52,799 nt of DNA from Rhizobium sp. SG_E_25_P2 (GCF_029892285.1 NZ_JARXVM010000028.1:1-52799); one strand, 5' to 3'; shown: positions 9,410-18,290, counted from the first letter of the stretch. Notes: a model not told the origin generated them from the letters alone. A program made the numbers and translations.

Positions 9410-10282
9410 TTAGCCCATTGCTGCGGCAAGAACTGTCTTCAGCGACGTCGTCGGGCGACCGATGATGCTGCTCAGCGTCTTGCTGTCATCGAACAGACCG
9501 CCCTTTGAAGCGCCGACGTCGGATTCAGCCAAAAGGGCCGCGAAGCCTTCGGGAAGCCCGACCTGCACCAGCATGGCCTTGTAGGCGTCCTCAGGCATAT
9601 AGGCGTAGACCACGGGCTTTCCGGAGATTTCGGAAATAGCCGCGGCGAGATCGCTGAGAGTGAAGGATTCGTCGCCAGCAAGCTCCAGCACCGCATTGAT
9701 ATACTGGTCGGAATTGGCCAGCACCACGGCTGCGGCTTCGGCATAATCAGCGCGGGCGGCGGCGGCGATGCGACCTTCGCCAACCGAGCCTGCGACGGCG
9801 CCATGTTCAAGCGCCGGCCCGATCGAGCCGAGGTAATTTTCGAGATACCAGGAATTGCGAAGGAAAGCGTAGGGAATGCCCGAGGCGATGATCGCCTTTT
9901 CGGTGGCGATATGTTCCATGGCCAGACCGAGCGGCGAACTATCGGCGCGCAGAAGGCTGGTATAGGCAATAAAGCCGACGCCGGCCTTCTTGGCGGCTGC
10001 GATGACATTTTCATGCTGCGGAAGGCGCTGACCGACTTCGCTCGAGGAGATCAACAGCAGATTGTCGACGCCGACGAAAGCGGCTTCCAGGCTCGCGAGA
10101 TCGTCATAAGAGCCGATCCGCACGTCGACGCCGAGCGCGGAGAGATCGGTGCCGGCTTCGGGCTTGCGCACCAGAGCGATCACCTGCGAAGCGGGAACCT
10201 TGTCGATCAGGCTTTGCACCGCCAGACGGCCGAGCTGGCCGTTTGCACCGGTGATCAGGTATTTCTTGGCGTTTGCAGACAT
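9410..10282 (-). CDS. NAD(P)H:quinone oxidoreductase, QorB/NmrA-like
   Basis: A 290-residue atypical short-chain dehydrogenase of the NmrA/QorB group, likely a cytosolic reductase of quinones. The Rossmann motif is YLITGANGQLGRLAVQSL near the N-terminus; VIALVRKPEA supplies the NADP phosphate contact, and YTSLLRADSSPLGL and FLRNSWYLENYLGSI are typical of QorB. AAGGAG lies six bases before the ATG at 10282; a GTG just upstream is less likely. It is divergent from an HxlR regulator, with a shared inverted repeat between them, the layout of quinone-responsive qor/qorR pairs. Confidence 0.87.
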   Translation of the reverse strand: MSANAKKYLITGANGQLGRLAVQSLIDKVPASQVIALVRKPEAGTDLSALGVDVRIGSYDDLASLEAAFVGVDNLLLISSSEVGQRLPQHENVIAAAKKAGVGFIAYTSLLRADSSPLGLAMEHIATEKAIIASGIPYAFLRNSWYLENYLGSIGPALEHGAVAGSVGEGRIAAAARADYAEAAAVVLANSDQYINAVLELAGDESFTLSDLAAAISEISGKPVVYAYMPEDAYKAMLVQVGLPEGFAALLAESDVGASKGGLFDDSKTLSSIIGRPTTSLKTVLAAAMG

Positions 10283-10297
10283 CACGTTCTCCTTGGG

Positions 10298-10338
10298 TAT
10301 GGTCTTATTTTGAAGACAGGTATAGAATAGAGACCATA
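10298..10338. promoter_or_regulatory. Inverted repeat in the divergent quinone reductase / HxlR promoter
   Basis: TATGGTCT (10298-10305) and AGACCATA (10331-10338) are perfect inverted arms 33 bases apart, about three helical turns, between the two divergent starts. A TATAGAAT at 10321-10328 may be a -10 element. This is the natural operator candidate for the HxlR regulator. Confidence 0.5.
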
Positions 10339-10366
10339 AACCTTTTTGAAAAGGAGGCAGGTTGAA

Positions 10367-10801
10367 ATGCCTAGGTTACTTTCAAAGAACCAACTGGGGC
10401 CGCTTCGGTCTGGCGATCGTATGGAGACATGGCGCGCGCTCGGCTTCAGCACCGAAAAATGCCCGGTCCGCGATGTGCTGGATCACATCGGCGACAAATG
10501 GACAGTGCTGATCCTGGTCTCGCTCGCGACGGAGAACAGGCGCTTCTCAAATCTGGCGCGGCAGATCCCGGATATTTCCAAACGCATGCTGACCCAGACG
10601 CTCAGGGACCTGGAGCGCGATGGTCTCGTCAGCCGGCAGGTGTTTCCGACCAAGCCGCCCAGCGTCGAATATGCGTTGACCGAGCTCGGACGCGACGCGA
10701 TGATCCCGATCTCGGCGTTGATGGACTGGGCCGAACGGCGCCATCCGGATATTCGCATCGCCCGGGCTAACTATGACTCTTCTCAGGTTGACGCCGCCTG
10801 A
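10367..10801 (+). CDS. HxlR-family redox-sensing regulator (QorR-like)
   Basis: A 144-residue winged-helix regulator. The HxlR core is obvious: [39 protein letters not shown], and [12 protein letters not shown]. The Cys in the CPV motif is the conserved thiol used by several HxlR/DUF24 regulators to sense quinones, diamide or other electrophiles. ATG 10367 is selected because AAGGAGG lies nine bases upstream. The divergent quinone reductase is the expected target; derepression on thiol oxidation is inferred from the family. Confidence 0.9.
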   Translation: MPRLLSKNQLGPLRSGDRMETWRALGFSTEKCPVRDVLDHIGDKWTVLILVSLATENRRFSNLARQIPDISKRMLTQTLRDLERDGLVSRQVFPTKPPSVEYALTELGRDAMIPISALMDWAERRHPDIRIARANYDSSQVDAA

Positions 10802-10865
10802 CAACGACAAAACGGCCTCCGGCAGGCAATTTCAAAAAAACCTTAGCGTGAATATCTTCTCCCAA

Positions 10866-10920
10866 TTGACAAAGGCCCGGCGTAAAGCAAGTAATGCGGA
10901 CATAAAAAGAACGATCGTTC
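10866..10920 (+). promoter_or_regulatory. TetR-type operator and -35 box upstream of the RND regulator
   Basis: GAACGATCGTTC (10909-10920) is a perfect 12 bp palindrome 12 bases before the TetR ATG. A consensus-like -35 TTGACA lies at 10866-10871; the -10 is unclear. A bound repressor would block this promoter, fitting autoregulation. Confidence 0.5.
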
Positions 10921-10932
10921 GCATTCTTTCGC

Positions 10933-11502
10933 ATGGATCGCCAAATGGGCAAGACGCGCAAAATCTCGACTGACGATGTGCTTGACGCGGCCGAGCGCGT
11001 GGTCGTGCGCCTCGGCGCTGTCGGCCTGTCCATCGACGAGGTTGCCCGCGAAGCGGGAATCAGCAAGTCGCGCGTCGTCTATGACTTCAAGACAAAGTCG
11101 GGACTCCTGAACGCGCTCGTCGAACGCCGAATCCGCATTGACAGGGAACGCGTCGCAGAAAGCGTGCGCCAGCAACGAGATAGCGACAACCCTCCCCTCT
11201 TTGGCCGCCTGACCGCAGCCGGCGCGCTGACTTCCGACAGCGAACGGGCCGTGGCGCTCGCCATTTGCGCCGCAAGTTCGCATGACGAGGGCGTTCAGGC
11301 GCAGTTTCGCCAATGCACCGCCGACGACCTGACAGAAGTGACCCGGGAGGCGAAGCGCCCTCGCGCCTCGCTTGTCGCCTATCTCGCTTTTTACGGATTG
11401 ACGATCATGGAATATTTCGACCTCCATCAGTGGAGCGAGGTCGAACGCGCGGGACTGCTTCAGGACATCGGGACCATGTACGCGGCCTTCCCCGAAATAT
11501 GA
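10933..11502 (+). CDS. TetR-family repressor of the adjacent RND pump
   Basis: A 189-residue TetR regulator. The HTH lies at about residues 30-60 (LSIDEVAREAGISKSRVVYD), and the C-terminal helical ligand domain carries a TetR_C-like segment (SLVAYLAFYGLTIMEYFDLH). The ATG lies just after a palindromic operator candidate; no strong ribosome site is visible and an ATG four codons later is possible. It is transcribed in the same direction as the efflux genes 66 bases downstream, so it probably represses the whole set and is released by a pump substrate. Confidence 0.85.
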   Translation: MDRQMGKTRKISTDDVLDAAERVVVRLGAVGLSIDEVAREAGISKSRVVYDFKTKSGLLNALVERRIRIDRERVAESVRQQRDSDNPPLFGRLTAAGALTSDSERAVALAICAASSHDEGVQAQFRQCTADDLTEVTREAKRPRASLVAYLAFYGLTIMEYFDLHQWSEVERAGLLQDIGTMYAAFPEI

Positions 11503-11568
11503 TCCGAACCGGGCGCGCGCACCGCCACCGAATTTCTCTCATTCAGACACATGATTGAAGGTAAGACG

Positions 11569-12702
11569 ATGAAAAAAATCGCCCTCGGACTGACCGCCCT
11601 GGCCATGTCCGCCATGATCGCCTCGCAAAGCTTCGGACAGGCGCAGCAAATGCCTCCAGCAGCGGTTGGCGTCATCACACTTAAAACCCAGGCCGTGCCG
11701 GTAATGAGCGAATTGCCCGGCCGCGTCGCCGCCACCCGCACCGCTGAAGTGCGCGCCCGCGTCACCGGCATTCTGCAGGAGCGCGTTTTCGAGCAAGGCA
11801 GCCTGGTCAAGGCCGGCGACGTGCTCTACCGGATCGATCCGAAACTGTTCAAGGTGCGCGTCGCCAGCGCCCAGGCGACGCTGCAGCGCGCTATCGCCAC
11901 CGAAAAGAACGCCCGCCAGCAACTTGAGCGGCAGGATCAGCTGCGCAAGCGCAATGCGGTGTCCGAAGTTGAATATGACAACGCCGCCGTCGCCGCAGCG
12001 CAAGCGGCTGCCGATGTCGCTCTGGCCCAGGCGGCGCTCGATGAAGCGACGATCAACCTCGATTACACCGAAGTTCGCGCGCCCATCACCGGCATCATCG
12101 GCGGCGCGCTGGTGACGGAAGGCGCGCTGGTGACGGCCGACAGCACGCAGAACCTGGCGCAAATTCAGCAGATCGATCCCGTCTATGCCGACTTTACCCA
12201 GTCGGCCGACGAAATGCTGGCCCTCAAGCGCGCTGTCGACGCCGGCCGTCTCGAAAGCCCGGCTCCCGGCCAGGCCCGGGTTGAGCTCGTTTTCGACGGC
12301 GGCGACATCTATGCCGAAAAGGGCAAGCTGCTGTTTTCGAGCGCCAGCGTCGATGCAACCACCGGCCAAGTGACCCTGCGCGCCGAATTCCCCAATCCCA
12401 AGGGCGACCTGCTGCCGGGCATGTATGTCCGCATTCGCATTGAACAGGCCGTCAACAAGGACGGGATCATCATTCCCCAGCGCGCCGTCATGCGCACGCA
12501 GGATGGTCGCGCCCAGGTCTATGTCGTCGGCGACGACGATGTCGCCCAATTGCGTGATGTGACGCTCGGCGCGGTGATCGATCAGCAATGGACGGTGGAA
12601 AGCGGCCTCAAGGGCGGTGAACGCATCGTCGTCGACGGCGTCACCAAGGTCCAGCCCGGCGCGAAAGTGGCTCCCGAAGCCGCCGCCCAGCCCAAGAACT
12701 AA
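11569..12702 (+). CDS. RND efflux periplasmic adaptor (MexA/AcrA-like)
   Basis: Membrane-fusion subunit of 377 residues bridging the inner-membrane pump and the outer-membrane channel. A cleavable signal peptide (MKKIALGLTALAM...FGQA) precedes the barrel-sandwich module (AEVRARVTGILQERVFEQGS, then a coiled-coil hairpin at about 95-170, LDYTEVRAPITGIIGG) and a C-terminal membrane-proximal domain (PQRAVMRTQDGRAQVYVV). Unlike E. coli AcrA there is no lipobox Cys. ATG 11569 has GAAGG eight bases upstream; an ATG six codons earlier is less likely. The transporter gene starts 15 bases after the stop. Confidence 0.93.
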   Translation: MKKIALGLTALAMSAMIASQSFGQAQQMPPAAVGVITLKTQAVPVMSELPGRVAATRTAEVRARVTGILQERVFEQGSLVKAGDVLYRIDPKLFKVRVASAQATLQRAIATEKNARQQLERQDQLRKRNAVSEVEYDNAAVAAAQAAADVALAQAALDEATINLDYTEVRAPITGIIGGALVTEGALVTADSTQNLAQIQQIDPVYADFTQSADEMLALKRAVDAGRLESPAPGQARVELVFDGGDIYAEKGKLLFSSASVDATTGQVTLRAEFPNPKGDLLPGMYVRIRIEQAVNKDGIIIPQRAVMRTQDGRAQVYVVGDDDVAQLRDVTLGAVIDQQWTVESGLKGGERIVVDGVTKVQPGAKVAPEAAAQPKN

Positions 12703-12717
12703 AGGCTAGATGTCCTG

Positions 12718-15700
12718 ATGGCTCATTTTTTCATTCAACGACCTATCCTGGCCTGGGTGTTCGCGATCTTCATCTCGATCGCCGGTCTCATCGCCCTGCC
12801 CTTCATGCCGATCGCGCAATATCCCAATGTCGCGCCGCCGCAATTGTCGATTTCGACCTCCTATCCCGGCGCTTCGCCGCAGGAGATCTATCAAAGCGTC
12901 ACCCAGCCGATCGAAGAAGAACTGAACAGCGTCGATGGCCTGCGCTATTTCGAATCCACCTCGGATTCGTCGGGTTCGATCTCGATCAACGCCACCTTCA
13001 CCTCCGGCACGAATATCGATCAGGCGCAGGTGGATGTGCAGAACGCGATCCGTCGCGTCGAACCGCGGCTTCCGCAGACCGTCACCCAGCAGGGCATCGA
13101 GGTGCAGCAGTCCGGCTCGGGCTTCCTGATGGTCGTCGCCATCACCTCCACCGACGGCAAGCGTGACGCCGTGTCTCTCGGCGACTATTTCAGCCGCAAC
13201 ATCATGGGCGAATTGCGCCGCATCGAAGGCGTCGGCAATGTCCAGCTTTTTGCGGCCCAGCGCGCCATGCGCATCTGGATCGACCCCGACAAGATGGTCG
13301 GCCTCAGCCTGACGGCGTCGGACATTACCGACGCGATCACGGCGCAGAACGCGCAGGTCGCCGCCGGCCAGATCGGCGCGGCGCCCAATCCGGTTAACCA
13401 GGACCTTACCGCCACCGTGCTGGTCAAGGGACAACTGGCTGATCCCAAGGAATTCGCCAACATCGTTCTTCGGGCCAATCCCGACGGCTCCACCGTGCGC
13501 CTGAAGGATGTCGCCCGCGTCGACGTCGGCTCCGAAAGCTACAATTTCTCCAGCCGCCTCAACGGCCAGCCGACGGCGGCCGTCGGCATCCAGCTCGGCA
13601 CCGACGCCAATGCGGTGTCGACAGCCAACGCCGTCAAGGCCAAGATGGAGGAACTCAAGAGCTTCTTCCCGGCCGGCGTCGATTACGCGGTGCCCTATGA
13701 CACCAGCCCCTTCGTCTCGGCATCGATCGAGAAGGTCGTGCATACCCTGCTCGAAGCCGTGGCGCTGGTGTTCATCGTTATGCTCATCTTCCTGCAGAGT
13801 TTCCGCTACACGGTGATCCCCACACTCGTGGTGCCGGTGGCGCTGTTGGGCACGCTGTCGATCATGTATGTCAGCGGTTTCTCGGTGAACGTGCTGACCA
13901 TGTTCGCCATGGTTCTCGCCATTGGCATTCTCGTCGACGACGCCATCGTGGTGGTCGAAAATGTCGAGCGCATCATGGCCGAAGAGGGCTTGTCGCCCAA
14001 GGAAGCCACCCAGAAGGCCATGAGCCAGATCACCGGCGCTATTCTTGGCATCACGCTGGTCCTGGCGTCCGTGTTCATCCCCATGGCGATGTTCCCCGGT
14101 TCTACCGGCATCATCTATCGCCAGTTCAGCCTGACCATGGTCGTCTCGATCCTGTTCTCGGCTTTCCTGGCGCTGTCGCTGACGCCGGCGCTTTGCGCCA
14201 CCTTCCTGAAGCCGATCCCCCAGGGTCATCACGAGAAAAAGGGCCTGGCCGGCTGGTTCAATCGCGGTTTCGGCCGGCTCACCAATGGCTATGGCCGTGG
14301 CGTGACCGGCATTGTCGGCCGCGCCGGCCGTATGATGATCGTCTATCTCGCCATCATCATCGGCCTTGGCTACCTGTTCATAAATCTGCCGGGCAGTTTC
14401 GTTCCGAATGAAGACCAGGGCTTCCTGATCGTCAACATCGAAGGTCCGGCCGAATCGAGCAGCAACCGCACGGTGGCGACGCTCGAACAGGTGGAGAAGA
14501 TCTTCCGCGCCGAACCCTCGGTCGAAAACATCGTGGCGATTCAAGGCTTCAGCTTCTCCGGCAATGGCCCCAACGCCGCGCTTGCCTTCGTCACGCTCAA
14601 GGATTGGTCCGAGCGCGGCGACGGCCAGTCCGCCGAGGAAATCGCGGGCCGCGCCAATATGCAGTTGTTCGGCCTCAAGGACGCCATGGCTTTTGCGCTG
14701 TCGCCGCCGCCCATCCAGGGCCTTGGCACAGCCAGCGGCTTCTCCTTCCGTCTGCAGGATCGCGGCGGCAAGGGACAGGCCGCGCTTCAGGCCGCCGCCG
14801 GTCAGTTGATGGGTCAAGCCGCCCAGAGCGGCATGATCGTCGGCGTTCGCCCCGAAGGCCTGCCCGACGCAGCCCAGGTGCTGCTCAGCATCGATCGCGA
14901 AAAGGCCAACACCTTCGGCGTGACCTTCGCGGACATCAACAACACCATCACCGCCAATCTCGGCTCGTCCTATGTCAACGACTTCCCGAACGCCGGCCGC
15001 ATGCAGCGGGTGATCGTTCAGGCTGGCGAGACCAGCCGGCTGCAGGCCGAAGACCTGCTGAAGCTCAACGTCCGCAACGCCAGCGGCGGCATGGTGCCCC
15101 TCGCCGCCTTCGCCGACGTCAAGTGGCAGCGCGGCCCCGCACAGATCGTCGGCTACAATGGCTATCCGGCAGTGCGCATTTCGGGCATGGCGGCGCCGGG
15201 CGTGGCCTCAGGCGCGGCGATCGAAAAAATGGAAGAACTCGCCCGGCAATTGCCGGAGGGCTTTGGCTTCGAATGGACCGGACAGTCGCTCGAAGAGCTG
15301 GAGTCGGGCTCGCAGGCGCCGCTCCTGTTCGGCTTCTCCATCCTGTTCGTGTTCCTGTTGCTCGCCGGTCTCTATGAAAGCTGGTCGATCCCGCTGTCGG
15401 TGATGCTGGTCGTGCCACTCGGCGTCATCGGCGCGGTGCTCGCGGTGTTCCTGCGCGATATGCCCAACGACATCTACTTCAAGGTGGGCCTGATCGCCAT
15501 CATCGGTCTCAGCGCCAAGAACGCCATCCTGATCGTGGAGTTCGCCAAGGACTATTTCGCCGAGGGTCGCAGCCTCAAGGATGCGGCGGTGGATGCGGCC
15601 AAGATCCGCTTCCGCCCGATCATCATGACCTCGCTCGCTTTCGCGCTCGGCGTCGTGCCGCTGGCGATCGCGACCGGACCAAGCGCGGCGAGCCAGAACG

Positions 15701-15822
15701 CCATCGGCACTGGCGTTCTCGGCGGCATGATCTCGGCGACGCTGCTGGCTGTTGTCTTTGTGCCCGCCTTCTTCGTCTTCGTACTCCGGCTGTTCCGCAC
15801 CAAGCGCCCAACCCATCTGTGA
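12718..15822 (+). CDS. RND efflux transporter, HAE1 family (AcrB/MexB-like)
   Basis: Proton-driven multidrug exporter of 1034 residues, the usual AcrB length. It begins with the family signature MAHFFIQRPILAWVFAIFIS and has two large periplasmic loops and 12 predicted helices. The proton-relay residues are intact: Asp407 and Asp408 in GILVDDAIVVVEN, at exactly the AcrB positions, and Lys934 in GLSAKNAILIVEF (Lys940 in AcrB). It forms an operon with the adaptor upstream. No TolC/OprM channel gene follows; a terminator does, so the outer-membrane partner is encoded elsewhere. Substrates cannot be predicted. Confidence 0.96.
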   Translation: MAHFFIQRPILAWVFAIFISIAGLIALPFMPIAQYPNVAPPQLSISTSYPGASPQEIYQSVTQPIEEELNSVDGLRYFESTSDSSGSISINATFTSGTNIDQAQVDVQNAIRRVEPRLPQTVTQQGIEVQQSGSGFLMVVAITSTDGKRDAVSLGDYFSRNIMGELRRIEGVGNVQLFAAQRAMRIWIDPDKMVGLSLTASDITDAITAQNAQVAAGQIGAAPNPVNQDLTATVLVKGQLADPKEFANIVLRANPDGSTVRLKDVARVDVGSESYNFSSRLNGQPTAAVGIQLGTDANAVSTANAVKAKMEELKSFFPAGVDYAVPYDTSPFVSASIEKVVHTLLEAVALVFIVMLIFLQSFRYTVIPTLVVPVALLGTLSIMYVSGFSVNVLTMFAMVLAIGILVDDAIVVVENVERIMAEEGLSPKEATQKAMSQITGAILGITLVLASVFIPMAMFPGSTGIIYRQFSLTMVVSILFSAFLALSLTPALCATFLKPIPQGHHEKKGLAGWFNRGFGRLTNGYGRGVTGIVGRAGRMMIVYLAIIIGLGYLFINLPGSFVPNEDQGFLIVNIEGPAESSSNRTVATLEQVEKIFRAEPSVENIVAIQGFSFSGNGPNAALAFVTLKDWSERGDGQSAEEIAGRANMQLFGLKDAMAFALSPPPIQGLGTASGFSFRLQDRGGKGQAALQAAAGQLMGQAAQSGMIVGVRPEGLPDAAQVLLSIDREKANTFGVTFADINNTITANLGSSYVNDFPNAGRMQRVIVQAGETSRLQAEDLLKLNVRNASGGMVPLAAFADVKWQRGPAQIVGYNGYPAVRISGMAAPGVASGAAIEKMEELARQLPEGFGFEWTGQSLEELESGSQAPLLFGFSILFVFLLLAGLYESWSIPLSVMLVVPLGVIGAVLAVFLRDMPNDIYFKVGLIAIIGLSAKNAILIVEFAKDYFAEGRSLKDAAVDAAKIRFRPIIMTSLAFALGVVPLAIATGPSAASQNAIGTGVLGGMISATLLAVVFVPAFFVFVLRLFRTKRPTHL

Positions 15823-15845
15823 AACAGCGCAACATCGCATGTTGA

Positions 15846-15877
15846 GGGCCGCCGCCAGGGCGGCCCTTTTGCATTTT
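15846..15877 (+). terminator. Terminator of the RND operon
   Basis: A perfect 8 bp GC stem (15846-15853 with 15859-15866) with a five-base loop is followed by TTTTGCATTTTT, starting 23 bases after the transporter stop. Confidence 0.85.
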
Positions 15878-15897
15878 TACCATTCGACAAGATTTGC

Positions 15898-15914
15898 TAT
15901 GCATGCAATGCATA
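15898..15914. promoter_or_regulatory. Inverted repeat upstream of the DUF1127 gene
   Basis: TATGCAT-GCA-ATGCATA is a perfect 7 bp inverted repeat with a three-base spacer, 91 bases before the DUF1127 start. The size and form suit a GntR-type dimer operator. The regulator is unknown. Confidence 0.45.
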
Positions 15915-16005
15915 TTTGCCGCGCGATCGCGGATGTTCATTCCTTGGGCGCCGGCGCCTATATGACAGGCGTTGGATAAATGCCGAAAAGGCCAAGGATA
16001 ACAAA

Positions 16006-16152
16006 ATGAACATCATGAAAAGACTGAACGACTGGCGCAAATATCGCCAGACTCTCTCCGAACTCGGCCGCATCAGCGAACGCGAATTGCAGGATCTCGG
16101 TCTGCGCCGCGCCGATATCGAAGCCGTGGCGCGCGGCGAAATCCGCCGCTGA
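16006..16152 (+). CDS. DUF1127 microprotein
   Basis: A 48-residue basic protein carrying the DUF1127 core: RLNDWRKYRQTLSELGRISE then RELQDLGLRRADIEAVARGE. Small Arg-rich DUF1127 proteins are common in Alphaproteobacteria, and some have been linked to RNA metabolism and nutrient responses; the role of this one is unknown. AAGGAT precedes the ATG at 16006; the frame continues upstream without a site and without the family pattern. It has its own terminator and a palindromic operator candidate, so it is a monocistronic regulated gene. Confidence 0.88.
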   Translation: MNIMKRLNDWRKYRQTLSELGRISERELQDLGLRRADIEAVARGEIRR

Positions 16153-16168
16153 GGCCCGTGCCGTCTTC

Positions 16169-16202
16169 GGATCGCCCTTTCAGACAAGGGCGATCCCTTT
16201 CA
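16169..16202 (+). terminator. Terminator of the DUF1127 gene
   Basis: A perfect 11 bp stem (16169-16179 with 16186-16196) with a six-base loop is followed by CTTTC, beginning 17 bases after the stop. It may also serve the convergent minus-strand gene ending at 16219. Confidence 0.65.
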
Positions 16203-16218
16203 GGCCTTCCACCCGAGA

Positions 16219-16767
16219 TTATTTGCCGGTGATCACGATCTCGGTATGGCCAATGGCGGTCTCCCCGGCGCTATAGCCGCCACTTGCAGCGTTCGCCGCT
16301 ACCTGCTCGCGCCCCCAGGCCTCGATCCATCCCGCCGCCGCATCGTCCTTCTGTTTGAGGATGACGGACAGGGTATAGGATTTTTCGCATCCCTTCTTCC
16401 CGCAATTGAAATGCAGCACGCCCGCCGCACGGATCTTGCCGCTTTCGTCGACCACCACCGCGCCGCGCTCTATCGCACTCTGGTGACGGGAGGCGGAAAA
16501 TCTGTAAACGCCTGGCGCGGGTTCCGCACGGGTATCCGGAACGCCGCTCATGGCTTCGCCGACGACGTCCCACAACGGCTTGGCCCGTCCCAGCCATGTG
16601 ACTTTCTTTTTCCCTGCAAAGGCCTGCAAAGCTGGCTCGAAGTCCTTGGCCCAGACCAGCTGGTTTCCATCCTGACAGTTCGAGACGGAAGACAGGCGGC
16701 AATCGCCTGCAGCCTGGGCAGTCGATGCAGCGGCCAAAAGGCCGAATACCAGAACGAAACGTCGCAT
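16219..16767 (-). CDS. Secreted protein of unknown function
   Basis: A 182-residue product with a signal peptide (MRRFVLVFGLLAAASTAQA, cut after AQA at about residue 19). The mature part has four cysteines: two near its start (GDCRLSSVSNCQDG) and two in FNCGKKGCEKSY, which could form disulfides in the periplasm. The C-terminus holds a region rich in Gly, Ser and Thr. No family is recognised. It is convergent with the DUF1127 gene and is followed upstream by a 315-base gap. Confidence 0.75.
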   Translation of the reverse strand: MRRFVLVFGLLAAASTAQAAGDCRLSSVSNCQDGNQLVWAKDFEPALQAFAGKKKVTWLGRAKPLWDVVGEAMSGVPDTRAEPAPGVYRFSASRHQSAIERGAVVVDESGKIRAAGVLHFNCGKKGCEKSYTLSVILKQKDDAAAGWIEAWGREQVAANAASGGYSAGETAIGHTEIVITGK

Positions 16768-17082
16768 GAGGGGTCTCCGGAAAAGCGTAGAGCGTCTGAC
16801 GAGCGGCGTTATCCTAGCCGAGCGTTCTCATAGGGCCACAGCTGATGCTAAAACACCTCGGATTTCATAGAAAAAAGATGCTGGCCGATCAGCCGCCCGT
16901 GCGCACCACACCTTAGCCCAATTCATCACCCTCGCCGACGGCGCTTGATACAAGGGATATTCGACAATCAAGCATGAGACCGGCGAATTTCCCCCCGCGA
17001 ACTTGCCAGTTGCGCGGGTTCGCCTGTATCCTCTTGTCCGGGAGGATGCGCGCGGCGGGGAGGCTGTGCGCGAACATCACAT
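16768..17082. other. 315-base intergenic gap before the MHYT-LytTR gene
   Basis: No gene is seen. The stretch holds an inverted pair GCTTGAT (16943-16949) and ATCAAGC (16967-16973) separated by 17 bases. The promoters of the secreted-protein gene (minus) and the MHYT-LytTR gene (plus) must both lie here, but no clear -35/-10 pair is visible. Confidence 0.5.
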
Positions 17083-18255
17083 ATGCTGGCAGGCCACAAT
17101 CCCTATCTCGTGGCGCTTTCCCTGGCGATCGCGGTTCTGGGCGGATATACCGGTCTGGGCTTGGCGGGCCGTATCCTGGGAAAGACCGATTGGCAGCGCC
17201 GCGCGCTTCTGGTGGGCGCGGCGGGCTTTTTGTCGACAGGCATCTGGACGATGCATTTCATCGGCATGCTGGCGGCGCCTTTGCCTGCCGATATCGCCTA
17301 TCTCGTTTTGCCCACCATCGTGTCCTTTCTGATCTGCGCGCTGGTGGTCGGCGTGTCGATCTTCTTCGTCGTCGGCAGCCGTCCGGGAACAATCGGAACC
17401 GGGCTTGCGGCGCTGTTGCTCGGCCTCGGCATCTGTTCGATGCATTATGTCGGCATCCATGGACTGGCGGGTCATTTCGCTATCGAGCATGATCCATTCA
17501 AGGTTCTGCTGTCCGTGGTGATCGCCACCGCCACCGCCTATGGCGCGCTGCGCATCTTTCTCGATCCGCAAGTGGGCCTAAGGCTCGCCATTTCCGCCGT
17601 CGCGTTCGGACTGGCGGTGTCCGGCATGCATTACACGGCGATGTGGGGCATGCATGTGGCGCCCGCCGGCGGCGGTCATGACATGGCCGCCATGGGCGCG
17701 AGCTTCCAGATGTCGTCGCAATTCGTGTCGCTCGTCGTCGCCTGTCTCTGTTTTCTCGTCACAGCAGGCTTCCTTCTGTTTCTGTTGCCGGAACAATGGG
17801 GCCGCGCCGAATCCCAGCCCGCGCTCGTCCCTGCCGACAGACTTGAGATCACGGAACCGCCAGCTTTCGACCATGAACCGCCGCCCATGCCGCCGCAGCA
17901 GCGCGGCAGGATCGAGCGCATTCCGGTGCAAAGCGGCGGGGCGACGCAGTTCATCCCCATCAGTGACGTCAGGTCGCTCCGGGCGGATGCGCATTACACC
18001 TGGGTGCATGACGGCAATCGCGAGCGCATGTGCGGCTGGTCGATTTCCGAAGCCGAGGCGGCGCTCGACCCGACCATCTTCATCCGCGTCCATCGCAGCC
18101 ATATCGTCGCCATGCCGCATGTGACGCAGGTCCGGAAGGAAGGCGACGCCGCCGTGGTGGAGCTCAATGGCGCCCATCCGCATCAGGCGCCGGTCAGCCG
18201 CGCCCGCGTTGCCGAAGTGAAGGCGCGGCTGGGCCTGACCCGCAGCAGCGCATAG
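17083..18255 (+). CDS. MHYT-LytTR membrane regulator of CO oxidation (CoxC/CoxH-like)
   Basis: A 390-residue one-component regulator. The N-terminal membrane part (about 1-240, seven helices) has three MHYT-type motifs: MHFIGM (57-62), MHYVGI (120-125) and MHYTAM (182-187); their Met and His residues have been proposed to bind copper and sense O2, CO or NO. After a Pro-rich linker, a C-terminal LytTR DNA-binding domain (about 276-385) contains the hallmark FIRVHRSHIV. CoxC and CoxH of the Oligotropha carboxidovorans cox cluster share this build. It is 185 bases upstream of coxM on the same strand, with direct repeats in between. No good ribosome site is seen, so the start is less certain than the gene. 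Confidence 0.88.
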   Translation: MLAGHNPYLVALSLAIAVLGGYTGLGLAGRILGKTDWQRRALLVGAAGFLSTGIWTMHFIGMLAAPLPADIAYLVLPTIVSFLICALVVGVSIFFVVGSRPGTIGTGLAALLLGLGICSMHYVGIHGLAGHFAIEHDPFKVLLSVVIATATAYGALRIFLDPQVGLRLAISAVAFGLAVSGMHYTAMWGMHVAPAGGGHDMAAMGASFQMSSQFVSLVVACLCFLVTAGFLLFLLPEQWGRAESQPALVPADRLEITEPPAFDHEPPPMPPQQRGRIERIPVQSGGATQFIPISDVRSLRADAHYTWVHDGNRERMCGWSISEAEAALDPTIFIRVHRSHIVAMPHVTQVRKEGDAAVVELNGAHPHQAPVSRARVAEVKARLGLTRSSA

Positions 18256-18290
18256 CCGACAAGGACCTTCGATAGGTAAGAATGACTGAC

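Noticed and set aside
12706-14817. Very long minus-strand open frame opposite the RND transporter gene
   Set aside because: It is the mirror of a clear AcrB-like gene in high-G+C DNA, gives a composition of His/Arg/Asp/Gly-rich text with no domain, and has no ribosome site.
16943-16973. TTGAT...ATCAA pair upstream of the MHYT-LytTR gene as an FNR/FixK box
   Set aside because: The half-sites match but are 19 bases apart instead of four, so a CRP/FNR dimer could not bind them as one site.
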